Shown here one piece after another: positions 18,067 to 26,436 of a stretch of DNA of 64,000 bases. Position numbers and translations under genes: made by a program. The stretch covers positions 1,054,001 to 1,118,000 of the forward strand of contig NZ_WTYH01000001.1 in the NCBI RefSeq assembly GCF_009827335.1, given 5' to 3'. This DNA is from Aurantiacibacter arachoides. GTDB lineage: Bacteria; Pseudomonadota; Alphaproteobacteria; Sphingomonadales; Sphingomonadaceae. The notes beneath the pieces were generated by a model. The model saw only the letters and a program-made list of their open reading frames with translations, ran no database searches and was not told the DNA's origin. Each line of letters starts with the position of its first letter. Positions within the stretch are counted from its first letter, which is position 1.

Positions 18067-19191
18067 TTAGTTGCCCGAACCGGGACCGTAGGTCACTTCC
18101 ACGCGGCGGTTCTGCAGCTCGCGCACACCGTCTGCGGTGGCAACGCGCGGCTGGGATTCGCCGAACGCCTGGCTGTTGATCCGGGCAGCGGGCACGCCAC
18201 GGCCGGTCATGTAGTCACGCACGGCAGCGTTACGACGCTCGGACAGGCCGACGTTGTACTGCGTGCTGCCCGAGCGGTCGGCGTGACCGGCGAGCATGAC
18301 GCGGGCGGTGCCGCAGTCACGGTAAGAGGTCACGGCCGAGTTGAGCACGGTCGCGGCTTCCGGCGTGATGTCCGAACGGTCCCAATCGAAGAACACGATG
18401 TAGGGGCCCGTGTTGCACTGCTGCACCGGCGGCGGGGGAGGCGGCGGGGGAGGCGGCGGGGGAGGCGGCGGCGGGGGCGGCGGCGGCGGGGGAGCCACTA
18501 CGACGGGATCCGCACCGCCAAAGTTGAAGATGAAGCTGCCGATGATCGCGTGCGAGGCGAATTCGCCTTCGAACGAACGACCGATCTGGTCGACGTAGTC
18601 CCCGCCGTCGATGTTCAGGTACTTGTACTTGATCGAGGCATCGATGTTGTCGGTCACCGGAGCGTAAACCTGCGCGATTGCCTGCCAGGCAAAACGCGAG
18701 TCGCTGTCGTTGACGAAGCCCGGGCCGCTCGCGAATGCGCTGACGTTGTTGTAGTCGACGTTGCCGATACCGACACCGCCGCCCAGCGCGACGCCAATGC
18801 TGTCTTCGCCACCGAAGTCGAGCAGGGCATTGAACATGCCGGTCCACACCTTGATGTTGCCATCGACGGGATCGAACACGCCGGTGACAGTGTCACCCGC
18901 GATGCTGCGCTGAATCGTCACATCGCCGGAATCAAAGCTGTCGAGATCGAAATCCTGGTAGCCGCCCTCAACCTCAAGGCGAACCATACCGAGGTCGTAG
19001 CCGAGCAACGCTTCGGCCACCCAACCGTAATCGGTGTCGAATTCAACGGAATCGCCACCACCGGCATCAAATTCCGGCTGCGCGTCACCAACGCCCATGC
19101 CCAGACCGATATAGAAGGCTCCATCTTCGGCCATCGCCGGCGTCGACACCAGCGCGGAAGCTGACATCAGCCCAATCAAAAGTTTCTTCAT
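18067..19191 (-). CDS. OmpA-family outer-membrane protein with poly-proline linker
   Basis: 374 residues. Signal peptide MKKLLIGLMSASALVSTPAM ending at AMA-ED; an N-terminal beta-barrel (about 25-225); a linker with 22 consecutive prolines; and a C-terminal OmpA-like peptidoglycan-binding domain with FFDWDRSDITPEA, LAGHADRSGSTQYN and LSERRNAAVRDYM. It should span the outer membrane and tether it to peptidoglycan. ATG 19191 is chosen because GAGGGG precedes it and the signal peptide starts there; the open frame begins five codons earlier. It is transcribed alone between the radical SAM gene and the terminator. Confidence 0.93.
   Translation of the reverse strand: MKKLLIGLMSASALVSTPAMAEDGAFYIGLGMGVGDAQPEFDAGGGDSVEFDTDYGWVAEALLGYDLGMVRLEVEGGYQDFDLDSFDSGDVTIQRSIAGDTVTGVFDPVDGNIKVWTGMFNALLDFGGEDSIGVALGGGVGIGNVDYNNVSAFASGPGFVNDSDSRFAWQAIAQVYAPVTDNIDASIKYKYLNIDGGDYVDQIGRSFEGEFASHAIIGSFIFNFGGADPVVVAPPPPPPPPPPPPPPPPPPPPPPVQQCNTGPYIVFFDWDRSDITPEAATVLNSAVTSYRDCGTARVMLAGHADRSGSTQYNVGLSERRNAAVRDYMTGRGVPAARINSQAFGESQPRVATADGVRELQNRRVEVTYGPGSGN
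18427..18492. repeat. Short tandem repeat encoding the OmpA proline tract
   Basis: Sixty-six bases of CGG/GGG/AGG triplets on the plus strand (22 proline codons on the minus strand). They include three near-perfect copies of a 12-mer of the type CGGCGGGGGAGG. Such a tract can gain or lose units by slippage; changes of 3 or 12 nt would keep the frame and vary linker length. Confidence 0.85.
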
Positions 19192-19305
19192 TTGCATTCC
19201 CCTCATTCACACGGGACCAGTAAACGCCCACGCGTCTCCGCCTGATCGGAGCGCACGTCAAAGCTGAGACGCTACCTAGAGCAAAGTGTTCCCAAAGCGA
19301 AGAAG

Positions 19306-19311
19306 ATTATA
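19306..19311 (-). promoter_or_regulatory. Possible -10 element upstream of the ompA-like gene
   Basis: A perfect TATAAT on the minus strand overlaps the TAA stop codon of the upstream radical SAM gene. It would give a leader of roughly 110 nt before the ATG at 19191. No good -35 hexamer is visible at the right distance, so this is tentative. Confidence 0.3.
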
Positions 19312-20386
19312 ACAATATCATCTGTCCGTTGCGCTCCGGTCGGCGGAACCGGGCGCAGTCGAGTTCGAACGAAATGCGCTGCAATCCGGCCCGGCGGCAG
19401 GCCAGCCGAAAGCGGGCGCGAAGAAGGTCGGCCCATACTCCGCCTGGCTTGAATCGTGTGAAATATCCGGGGTCGTTGTCACGCCCGTTGCGGATCGAAC
19501 GGACGATGCTCATGACTTTTCCGGCGCGGTCGGGGTAATGCACCGCCAGCCATTCACGAAAGAGCGGCGCCACCTCGTGCGGCAGGCGCAACGGGATCCA
19601 GCCGCAGCTCTGCACCCCCAGCGCGGCAACGCGGGCGATGATTTGCTCCAGGAATTCGTCGGTGATGGCCGGAATGACCGGGGAAATGGAGCAGTGCGTG
19701 GGAATGCCCGCTTCCGCCAGCCGGCCGAGCGCGGCAAGGCGCTTCGCGGGCGAAGGTGCGCGCGGCTCCAGCCTGCCCGAAAGCACGGGGTCGAGCGAGG
19801 TGACCGAGATCGCCACGGCCACCAGCCGCAACCGGGCCATTCGCGTCAGCAGGTCGAGATCGCGCAGCACCCGATCGGACTTGGTGGTGATCGTAACCGG
19901 ATGCCGCGTCTCCAGGCACACCTCCAGCAATGCGCGCGTGATGCGGTAGCGATTTTCGATCGGCTGATAGGGATCGGTATTGGTGCCCATGGCAATCGGC
20001 CGGGGCACGTATTTCGGACGCGCAAGCGTTTCGCGCAGCAATCGCGCCGCATCGGGTTTGGCGAAGAGCTTCGTTTCGAAGTCCAGGCCCGGGGAGAGAT
20101 CATGAAAGGCATGCGTGGGCCGGGCAAAGCAATAGACGCAGCCATGCTCGCACCCCCGATAGGCGTTGACCGAACGATCGAAGGCGATGTCCGGCGACTG
20201 GTTGAATGAGAGTATCGTCTTGGGATGCTCTTCCGTTACCGTGGTGCGCAGCTTGACCGGCGGACCATCCAGCGCCTCCATCGCATCGCGCCAGTCACCG
20301 TCCGCCTGCCGGTCGGCCAGCCCGAATCGCTGGGGCACCGCGCCTGATTGCGCGCCGCGTCCACGAAGGGCGGATTGGCTTGCCAT
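19307..20386 (-). CDS. PA0069-family radical SAM protein (spore photoproduct lyase-like)
   Basis: 359 residues with the cluster motif CEHGCVYCFARP (CxxxCxxC) that binds the [4Fe-4S]/SAM centre. It is followed by the KYVPRPIAMGTNTDPYQPIE segment shared with spore photoproduct lyase relatives and by SIRNGRDNDPGYF near the C-terminus. The reaction and substrate of this PA0069/Rv2578c group are not established. ATG 20386 is preferred over an ATG 13 codons upstream because the conserved part (MASQSALRGRGAQS) begins there. It is divergent from the VOC gene and upstream of ompA on the same strand. Confidence 0.88.
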   Translation of the reverse strand: MASQSALRGRGAQSGAVPQRFGLADRQADGDWRDAMEALDGPPVKLRTTVTEEHPKTILSFNQSPDIAFDRSVNAYRGCEHGCVYCFARPTHAFHDLSPGLDFETKLFAKPDAARLLRETLARPKYVPRPIAMGTNTDPYQPIENRYRITRALLEVCLETRHPVTITTKSDRVLRDLDLLTRMARLRLVAVAISVTSLDPVLSGRLEPRAPSPAKRLAALGRLAEAGIPTHCSISPVIPAITDEFLEQIIARVAALGVQSCGWIPLRLPHEVAPLFREWLAVHYPDRAGKVMSIVRSIRNGRDNDPGYFTRFKPGGVWADLLRARFRLACRRAGLQRISFELDCARFRRPERNGQMILL

Positions 20387-20439
20387 TGCAGAACATAGAT
20401 AGAACAAACATGTCGGTCGGGGCAAGCGGGAGATTTACG

Positions 20440-20784
20440 ATGGCGGTACTCGATTATTGCGAAATGCCTGTAGGCCGGGTGGCCCAAGAGGTGGCTTTTG
20501 ACGAAAAGGCCTTTGGCTGGCGCTTCACGCACTACGGGCCCGACTATGCCGCGCACGAGGAAGGGCCGTGCCAGCTCGCATTGAACGGTACTGCGGATAC
20601 GCAGCAGGCGCGCGCGATCCTGGCGGTCATTCGCGTGGATGCCATCGAGGCGGCGCGGGCGCAGGTCGTGGCCGCGGGCGGCACAATCGCCGTCGATATC
20701 TACGCGTACCCCGGCGGCCGGCGCTTTCACTTTACGGATCCGGCAGGGCTGGAACTGGCCTGCTACGAACCCGCCGAGGGCTAG
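20440..20784 (+). CDS. VOC-family (glyoxalase/bleomycin-resistance fold) protein
   Basis: 114 residues with the two beta-alpha-beta-beta-beta units of the vicinal-oxygen-chelate fold. The C-terminal unit reads GRRFHFTDPAGLELACYEP, the usual FxDPdGn-ELxxYE strand with the metal-ligand glutamate. The N-terminal half is AVLDYCEMPVGRVAQEVAFD. The substrate is unknown; members range from glyoxalases to dioxygenases and resistance proteins. ATG 20440 is preceded by GGGAG. It is convergent with moaB, with two bases between their stops. Confidence 0.8.
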   Translation: MAVLDYCEMPVGRVAQEVAFDEKAFGWRFTHYGPDYAAHEEGPCQLALNGTADTQQARAILAVIRVDAIEAARAQVVAAGGTIAVDIYAYPGGRRFHFTDPAGLELACYEPAEG

Positions 20785-20786
20785 CC

Positions 20787-21314
20787 TTACCGTTCCTTCA
20801 GGCGCGGCATCAGTTCGACGAAGTTGCAAGGCCGATTGCGGCTGTCGAGCTGTTCGGAGAGGATCTTGTCCCACCCGTCTTTTACCGCGCCGTTCGATCC
20901 CGGAAGGGCAAAGATGTAGGTGCCCTCGGCCAGCACCGCGACTGCGCGCGATTGCACGGTGGATGTGCCGATGGTCTGGTAGCTTACCCAGCGAAACAGT
21001 TCACCGAAGCCGGGAATATCCTTTGTCTTCACCCGGTCGAGCGCCTCGGGCGTCACGTCACGCCCGGTCAGGCCGGTGCCGCCGGTTGAGACAACCGCGT
21101 CCACGCCCGTATCATCGATCCAGCGCCGCAACTGGTCGGCGATGAGATCGGCGTCATCCCTGAGGATCGACCGGTCCACCAGCGCGTGACCGGCCGCGAG
21201 AATACGATCGGCGAGGATGTCGCCCGAGGTATCCTCGTCCGGTCCGCGCGTGTCGGAGACGGTCAGCAGGGCGATGTTGATGGGGCGAAAGGTGCGGCTT
21301 TCGTCGATCGCCAC
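20787..21314 (-). CDS. moaB: Molybdenum cofactor biosynthesis protein B
   Basis: 175 residues of the MoaB/Mog fold, which binds molybdopterin and in this family is linked to adenylylation or a supporting role in Moco synthesis. Motifs: LLTVSDTRGPDEDTSGD, the MPT-binding VVSTGGTGLTGRDVTPEAL, and FALPGSNGAVKDGW near the C-terminus. GTG 21314 is used because it begins one base after the stop of the upstream lytic transglycosylase gene; the longer open frame runs into that gene. No other Moco gene is nearby. Confidence 0.9.
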   Translation of the reverse strand: MAIDESRTFRPINIALLTVSDTRGPDEDTSGDILADRILAAGHALVDRSILRDDADLIADQLRRWIDDTGVDAVVSTGGTGLTGRDVTPEALDRVKTKDIPGFGELFRWVSYQTIGTSTVQSRAVAVLAEGTYIFALPGSNGAVKDGWDKILSEQLDSRNRPCNFVELMPRLKER

Positions 21315-21315
21315 A

Positions 21316-23079
21316 TCAATAGTCCGTCGACATGTAGACCCGGCCGCTCGTCGGCGCGCGGCCATCCGGAAACAGCGGCCAGCCGTTCTGCGACAGTGCC
21401 ATGCGCGTGGCGGAGGTAGCGCGCGCCTGCCGCTCGTACATCCAGTAGTTGCGCATCACGACGGAGACGTATTCGCGCGTTTCCCAATAGGGGATCGCCT
21501 CCATGTACATCAGCGGGTCGCCCTGATCGTTCACCTCCGCTTCCCACCGGCGCACCGGCGTCATCCCGGCGTTATAGGCGGCCATGATCACCGGCAGGCG
21601 GCCGCGCGTGGTCGAATCGTCGCGCAGCATGATGAGGTTCTGCTGCCCGAAGGCGAGGTTGGTGGCGGGGTCGTAGATGTCGACGCCGCTGGCACTCAGA
21701 CCCAGGCTGGGCGCGTGCTGGCGCACCGTGATGGGCGTAATCTGCATCAGCCCCTGGGCATTGGCCGGGCTGGTGGCGTTGGGGCGGAAGGCGCTTTCCT
21801 GCAGGATATGCGAGAAGGCGAGGGCGGGATCGACCTGCCAGCCGTTGTAGGGGGCATACTTTGGTGCGGGATAGAAACTCGCCGGGTGCGCTTCGGCTCC
21901 ACTAGGCGCGTTGTAGGCGAGGGCGAGCTGCGTCTGGGGATAACCCAGCGCCCGGGCAAGGCGCGTGAGCGGCTGATACTCGCCCGGCTGTCCGATGCGG
22001 GCCTGATGCTGAAGCACCGTGCTGCCCAGGCCGTCGCGCCCGATCTCTGTCAGGGCCACCGCGACGCGCACGTTGCGGATGTTGCCGACCTGTTGCCAGT
22101 CGGCGCTGGTGAACTCCGGGTTCTCGACACGCTCGGGCAACTGGCGCCCAAGGCTTTCGGTCGCCAGCATACCGTAGAGAGTGCGGTCATCGCTGGCGGC
22201 ATCGTGCATCAGGCGCGCGGAAAGGTCCGGCTGGCGGCAACGCATGGCGGATCGACCGGCCCAGTAAAGCGAAGCGGTGCGAAGCTCGGCGTTGGATGTG
22301 CCAGCGGCGGCGCGCTGAAAGGCGTCCCCCGCCATGCGGCAGTCGCCCTGCCGCCAGGCGGATAGCCCAACCGTCCAGTCGCCTTCCGCCACCCAGGGCC
22401 CGCTGCCCGCGCCCACGGTCTGGGCCACGGCCAGTGCCTCTGCATCGCGGTTTTCGATGAAGTAGCTCCATGCCACTTTCTGCCGCCACTCGGCACGCGC
22501 CTCCGAACTCAGCAGCGCATCGACCCCGTCGAGCAGCAGTCGCGCGCCATCGGGATCGTCGTTGACGATGCGATCGTTGATGCTCGCGGCAATGTCGGAC
22601 GGCATGGTGCCATCGCTGATCGAGCGCGGGCGGGTGCGGCGCGGCATCGTGTTCTGCGCGTAGGTTTCACGCAGGTAAGGCAGCGCAGGCTGGCTGGTCG
22701 CCCCCCGCGTGACTGCAAGCCGTCCGATCTGCGCCGCCTGCGGCAGATCGGTGCCGGTCTGCAACCAGTTCTGCAAGGCGTAGAGTTCTGCCCGGGGGCT
22801 GTTGGCGTGGAGGTAGTACTCGGCACGCGCCACGTCGGTTAGCAGGCCGTCAGGTCGCTGGGCGATGAGCTGCTCGACCTCGGGCCAACGCTGCGCATCG
22901 ATGGCGCGGAACAGCTGGCCGTAAAGCTCGCGATCGCTGGCGGAAAGCACCGCGGGGACTTCCGGCTGGGCGATGCGCGCGGTGTAGTAGGTGCGGGTAT
23001 CCTGCGCACCGGCCGGCGCGACGGCCAACGCTGCGACGGACAGGGACAGGGAAAGGGCGGTAAGGGTGCGATCAAGCAT
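21316..23079 (-). CDS. slt: Soluble lytic murein transglycosylase
   Basis: 587-residue periplasmic enzyme that cleaves peptidoglycan glycan strands with formation of 1,6-anhydroMurNAc. Signal peptide MLDRTLTALSLSLSVAALAV ending near PAGAQD; a long alpha-helical superhelix (about 40-410); and a C-terminal SLT domain with the catalytic glutamate in FSHILQESAFRPNA, then AQGLMQITP and IMAAYNAGMTPVRRW. ATG 23079 overlaps the stop of the UDG-like gene by one base (TGATG). In-frame ATGs 5 and 11 codons upstream lie inside that gene. It is followed by moaB after one base. Confidence 0.92.
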   Translation of the reverse strand: MLDRTLTALSLSLSVAALAVAPAGAQDTRTYYTARIAQPEVPAVLSASDRELYGQLFRAIDAQRWPEVEQLIAQRPDGLLTDVARAEYYLHANSPRAELYALQNWLQTGTDLPQAAQIGRLAVTRGATSQPALPYLRETYAQNTMPRRTRPRSISDGTMPSDIAASINDRIVNDDPDGARLLLDGVDALLSSEARAEWRQKVAWSYFIENRDAEALAVAQTVGAGSGPWVAEGDWTVGLSAWRQGDCRMAGDAFQRAAAGTSNAELRTASLYWAGRSAMRCRQPDLSARLMHDAASDDRTLYGMLATESLGRQLPERVENPEFTSADWQQVGNIRNVRVAVALTEIGRDGLGSTVLQHQARIGQPGEYQPLTRLARALGYPQTQLALAYNAPSGAEAHPASFYPAPKYAPYNGWQVDPALAFSHILQESAFRPNATSPANAQGLMQITPITVRQHAPSLGLSASGVDIYDPATNLAFGQQNLIMLRDDSTTRGRLPVIMAAYNAGMTPVRRWEAEVNDQGDPLMYMEAIPYWETREYVSVVMRNYWMYERQARATSATRMALSQNGWPLFPDGRAPTSGRVYMSTDY

Positions 23080-23795
23080 CAGATGGCGGTCCATTTTTGC
23101 AGCCGCTCCCACAACAAAGCACGCTGGCGCTTGTGTTCGAGCAGGCGTTCGGGGGCGAAAGTGGCGAGAGCGGGTATGCCCGCGATCTCGCGCAAAGTAT
23201 CGGGCGATGCGGCGTGGCCGAGGAGTGCGGGCAGCTTCGTGCCGAAGACCAGCACACGCTCCGGCCGGGCGAGTTCGATGTGGCGCAGCACGGCAAGGCC
23301 CAACCCTTCACGCGCCAGGTCATCCCAATCGGGATGGGGCATGTGGGCTGGCAGGGCGGCGGCGTAATAGACGGCGTCTGGCGCGATGCCGATTGCCTTG
23401 GCGATGTTGCCCAGCATTTCCCCTTGCGGCCCGGCGAGCAGCCTGTCGCGGTCGCCGTCCTCCGGCATCGGAACCAGCATGAGCAGCCGGGCCCCCGCTT
23501 CGCCCCGCGGCGACACGCGGGCCGACGGTCCGGAAACAATGGGGTTGTCCGCCGCCGTCCACCATGCCCGGAAGGCGCCGAGTTCGTGGGGCAGGGCGCT
23601 CTCAGCCACGGCAGGCACGTGAGGGGCCGGCTCTGGCTTGGCGGGCCGCGCCGCCTGTTCGGGCGCCGTATCATCCTCGACAGCCAGCCACGGCTGCACC
23701 TCGTCCGCGAAGTCGCAGTCCACGCCCGCATCGCGCCACCAGTCGAGTGCGGCTGAGTAGCGATCTGCAAGGGAAAAGGCGGAGAGATTATCCAT
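23079..23795 (-). CDS. Uracil-DNA glycosylase superfamily-like protein lacking catalytic residues
   Basis: 238 residues. The C-terminal ~150 follow the family-4/5 UDG layout: LLMLVPMPEDGDRDRLLAGP where active enzymes have GEAPGxxED; GEMLGNIAKAIGIAPDAVYY; PERVLVFGTKLPALLG; and ALATFAPERLLEHKRQRALL where active enzymes have an HPS/HPA box. The motif-1 acidic residue and the motif-3 histidine are not visible. The iron-sulfur cysteines are also missing, with only one cysteine in the protein. The N-terminal 80 residues are proline/alanine-rich. It may be a non-catalytic paralogue. It is first in a coupled run with the transglycosylase and moaB, and divergent from the ETF-QO gene. Confidence 0.7.
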   Translation of the reverse strand: MDNLSAFSLADRYSAALDWWRDAGVDCDFADEVQPWLAVEDDTAPEQAARPAKPEPAPHVPAVAESALPHELGAFRAWWTAADNPIVSGPSARVSPRGEAGARLLMLVPMPEDGDRDRLLAGPQGEMLGNIAKAIGIAPDAVYYAAALPAHMPHPDWDDLAREGLGLAVLRHIELARPERVLVFGTKLPALLGHAASPDTLREIAGIPALATFAPERLLEHKRQRALLWERLQKWTAI

Positions 23796-23879
23796 GCCGG
23801 GGCCTTTGCCGGTCTTGACCAAGCGGTGCCCGCAACGCAAGTGCCAAGCCATGAATGTCTCGCAAAACAGGGCGAAGCG

Positions 23880-25526
23880 ATGAGTGAACGGGAATCGATG
23901 CCGACGGACGTGGTGATCGTCGGCGGCGGCGTGGCGGGTCTTGCGGCGGCAATCCGGCTGAAACAGCTGGACGAGGCGCTCGAAGTCGTGGTGCTCGAAA
24001 AGGGCAGCGAGATCGGCGCGCACATCCTGTCGGGCGCGGTTGTCGATCCCAGGGCGCTGGACGAACTGCTGCCCGCATGGCGGACCCAGGGTTGCCCGAT
24101 GGCGGAGGTGCCCGTTACCGACAACTGGCACTGGATGCTGACCAAGGGCGGCAAGATGGGGTTGCCCCACGCCTTCATGCCCCCGCTGATGAGCAACAAG
24201 GGCTGCTATACCGGCTCGCTCGGTAACCTGGCGCGCTGGCTGGCCGAACAGGCCGAGGCGCTGGGCGTGATGGTGTTCCCCGGCTTCCCCGCGTCCGAAG
24301 TGATCGTCGGCGAAAGCGGCGCGGTGGAAGGCGTCATCACGCAGGACATGGGCGTGGCGGCGGATGGCAGCCACAAGCACGATTACCAGCCGGGCATGGA
24401 AATCCGCGCCAAGTACACCCTGTTCGCAGAGGGCGCGCGCGGCAACCTGACCAAGCAGATGAAGGCCCGCTTCGATCTGGAGGCCGATTGCCAGCCGCAG
24501 GTCTACGGCCTCGGCGTGAAGGAATTGTGGGACATTCCGGTCGACAAGCATGTGCCGGGCCGGGTGATCCACACGCAGGGCTGGCCCTTGTCGGAAAGCG
24601 ACACCTGGGGCGGCGGCTTCCTCTATCATCAGGCGAACGGGCAGGTCGCGGTCGGCTTCGTGACTGCGCTCGATTACAAGAACCCCTACGTCAGCCCGTT
24701 CCAGGAATTCCAGCGCTGGAAGCACCACCCGGCCATCGCCGAGTATCTGGAAGGGGGCACCCGCGTGGCCTATGGCGCGCGAGCGATCAACGAGGGCGGC
24801 TGGCAGTCCGTGCCCAAGCTCGCCTTCCCCGGCGGAGCGCTGATCGGCTGCGCGGCGGGATTTGTGAACGTGCCGCGCATCAAGGGCAGCCACACCGCGA
24901 TGAAAAGCGGAATGCTGGCCGCCGAAAGCGTGGCCGCGGCCCTCGCGGCGGGCAGCGAGCACACCGAATTGATGGATTACGACGCGGCCGTGCGCGACAG
25001 CTGGATCGCGACCGAGCTCAAAAAGGTGCAGAACGCGCAGCCCATGGTGGCGAAATTCGGCGGCGATATTGGCACCGTGCTGGCGGGCGCGGACATGTGG
25101 CTGCGCACCATGGGCGCGGCGCTCGCCCCGGCGATGAAGCACCACCGCGACTACGAGGAGTTGCAGCGCGCTGACCTGCACAAGCCGATCGCCTACCCCA
25201 AACCGGACGGCAAGCTGAGCTTCGACCGGCTGACCAGCGTCAGCTACAGCTTCACCAACCACGCCGAGGACCAGCCCAACCACCTCAAGGTCTGCAACCT
25301 CGAATTGCAGCGCCGTAGCGAGCTGGAGGTCTTCGCCGGCCCCTCGACCCGCTATTGCCCGGCGGGCGTCTACGAATGGCTGGTCGAGGACGGGCAGGAG
25401 CCGAGGTTCCAGATCAACAGCCAGAACTGCGTCCACTGCAAGACCTGCGATATCAAGGACCCCAACCAGAACATCGAGTGGACCACACCCGAAGGCGGCG
25501 GGGGTCCGAATTATCCAAACATGTAG
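23880..25526 (+). CDS. etfD: Electron-transfer flavoprotein:ubiquinone oxidoreductase
   Basis: Membrane-associated flavoprotein (548 residues) that passes electrons from ETF, reduced by acyl-CoA and other dehydrogenases, to ubiquinone. FAD-binding DVVIVGGGVAGLAAAIRL is near the start, and GAHILSGAVVDPRALDEL follows. The C-terminal [4Fe-4S] ligands are in NCVHCKTCDIKDPNQNI, ending GGGGPNYPNM as is typical. ATG 23880 is used; an ATG 6 codons later is an alternative, and the open frame extends 18 codons upstream without support. ETF subunit genes are not in the window. Confidence 0.95.
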   Translation: MSERESMPTDVVIVGGGVAGLAAAIRLKQLDEALEVVVLEKGSEIGAHILSGAVVDPRALDELLPAWRTQGCPMAEVPVTDNWHWMLTKGGKMGLPHAFMPPLMSNKGCYTGSLGNLARWLAEQAEALGVMVFPGFPASEVIVGESGAVEGVITQDMGVAADGSHKHDYQPGMEIRAKYTLFAEGARGNLTKQMKARFDLEADCQPQVYGLGVKELWDIPVDKHVPGRVIHTQGWPLSESDTWGGGFLYHQANGQVAVGFVTALDYKNPYVSPFQEFQRWKHHPAIAEYLEGGTRVAYGARAINEGGWQSVPKLAFPGGALIGCAAGFVNVPRIKGSHTAMKSGMLAAESVAAALAAGSEHTELMDYDAAVRDSWIATELKKVQNAQPMVAKFGGDIGTVLAGADMWLRTMGAALAPAMKHHRDYEELQRADLHKPIAYPKPDGKLSFDRLTSVSYSFTNHAEDQPNHLKVCNLELQRRSELEVFAGPSTRYCPAGVYEWLVEDGQEPRFQINSQNCVHCKTCDIKDPNQNIEWTTPEGGGGPNYPNM

Positions 25527-25544
25527 CGAGCGAGTTTTCCATTT

Positions 25545-25631
25545 CGTCATTGCGGGGATTCGCAAGCGATGCGGCAATCCAGAGCTGTATCGGATGACGC
25601 ATCGGATCGCTTCGCTTTGCTCGCAACGACG
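25545..25631. repeat. Palindromic dispersed-type repeat (MITE/REP-like)
   Basis: An 87-bp imperfect palindrome. Its ends CGTCATTGCG and CGCAACGACG are inverted copies (9 of 10 match), and the arms also contain matching AAGCGAT and CGGCAATCC/GGATGACGCATCG segments. The wording (GTCATTGCG...AAGCGA...GCAATCCAG) resembles short palindromic repeats scattered through many alphaproteobacterial genomes. It fills the gap between the ETF-QO gene and ispE. Only one copy occurs in this window. Confidence 0.75.
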
Positions 25632-25638
25632 AGTGAAT

Positions 25639-26436
25639 GTGAGAGAGACCGCCTACGCCAAGATCAACCTTGCGCTGCATGTCCGGCGGCGGCGGGAGGA
25701 TGGTTATCACGAACTCGAAACCCTGTTCGCCTTCGTAGATGCGGGCGACGTGCTAACTTCGCGTCACGCCGAGACAGACAGCGTGCAGGTGCTGGGCGAA
25801 TTCGCCTCCGCGCTCGACAATCCGTTCGATAACATCGTCGCGCGGGCGCTCGGCGCCTTGCCGCGGGCCGATGGACTGGCGGTCACGCTTGAGAAGAACC
25901 TGCCCGTCGCGGCTGGTCTTGGTGGCGGTTCGGCAGATGCGGGGGCGGTGTTTCGGATCGTTCGCGAGCGTCACGGCCTGCCCGATGATTGGCGGACGCG
26001 TGCGGCGCGGCTGGGGGCCGACGTTCCGGCCTGCGTCGACAGCGTCACCTGCATCGGGCGCGGCACCGGAACCGAACTGGAACCCGTGGAGAGCGACCTG
26101 ATCGGAATGCCCGTCCTGCTCGTCAACCCGCGTGTGCCGCTCGCCACCGGGCCGGTCTTCGCTGCCTGGTCCGGGGTTGACGATGGGCCGCTACCCGAGG
26201 GCTCGGTGCGCGAGATTGCGCTTGCCGGCACCAACGGCCTCGAAGCGCCGGCAATCCAACGTGTCCCCGTCATCGCCGATGTCCTTGCCGCCCTGAGCGA
26301 CACCGACGCCTGGCTTGCCCGCATGTCCGGTTCGGGCGCAACGTGCTTTGCACTCTTCGACACTGCCGGCCAGCGCGACGCGGCAGCGCAGGCCATGCCG
26401 CGCGCGTGGTGGCAGATGAAAGGCAACCTTCGATGA
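25639..26436 (+). CDS. ispE: 4-diphosphocytidyl-2-C-methyl-D-erythritol kinase
   Basis: GHMP-family kinase of the non-mevalonate (MEP) isoprenoid pathway that phosphorylates CDP-ME at the 2-position. About 265 residues. N-terminal ETAYAKINLALHV with the substrate-binding lysine, ATP loop PVAAGLGGGSADAGA, and C-terminal ARMSGSGATCFALF. Family members begin just before ETAYAKIN, so GTG 25639 is chosen; GTG 25633 and ATG 25594 are in frame, and the latter lies inside the palindromic repeat. No start has a convincing ribosome binding site. The end overlaps the next gene by four bases (ATGA). Confidence 0.92.
   Translation: MRETAYAKINLALHVRRRREDGYHELETLFAFVDAGDVLTSRHAETDSVQVLGEFASALDNPFDNIVARALGALPRADGLAVTLEKNLPVAAGLGGGSADAGAVFRIVRERHGLPDDWRTRAARLGADVPACVDSVTCIGRGTGTELEPVESDLIGMPVLLVNPRVPLATGPVFAAWSGVDDGPLPEGSVREIALAGTNGLEAPAIQRVPVIADVLAALSDTDAWLARMSGSGATCFALFDTAGQRDAAAQAMPRAWWQMKGNLR

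Noticed and set aside
18410..18598. Poly-glycine plus-strand frame
   Set aside because: It is the complement of the proline tract of the OmpA protein.
23079..25577. 832-codon minus-strand frame running through the ETF-QO gene into the UDG-like gene
   Set aside because: Only the part after ATG 23795 has a family signal. The upstream part is an antisense shadow of the ETF-QO gene.
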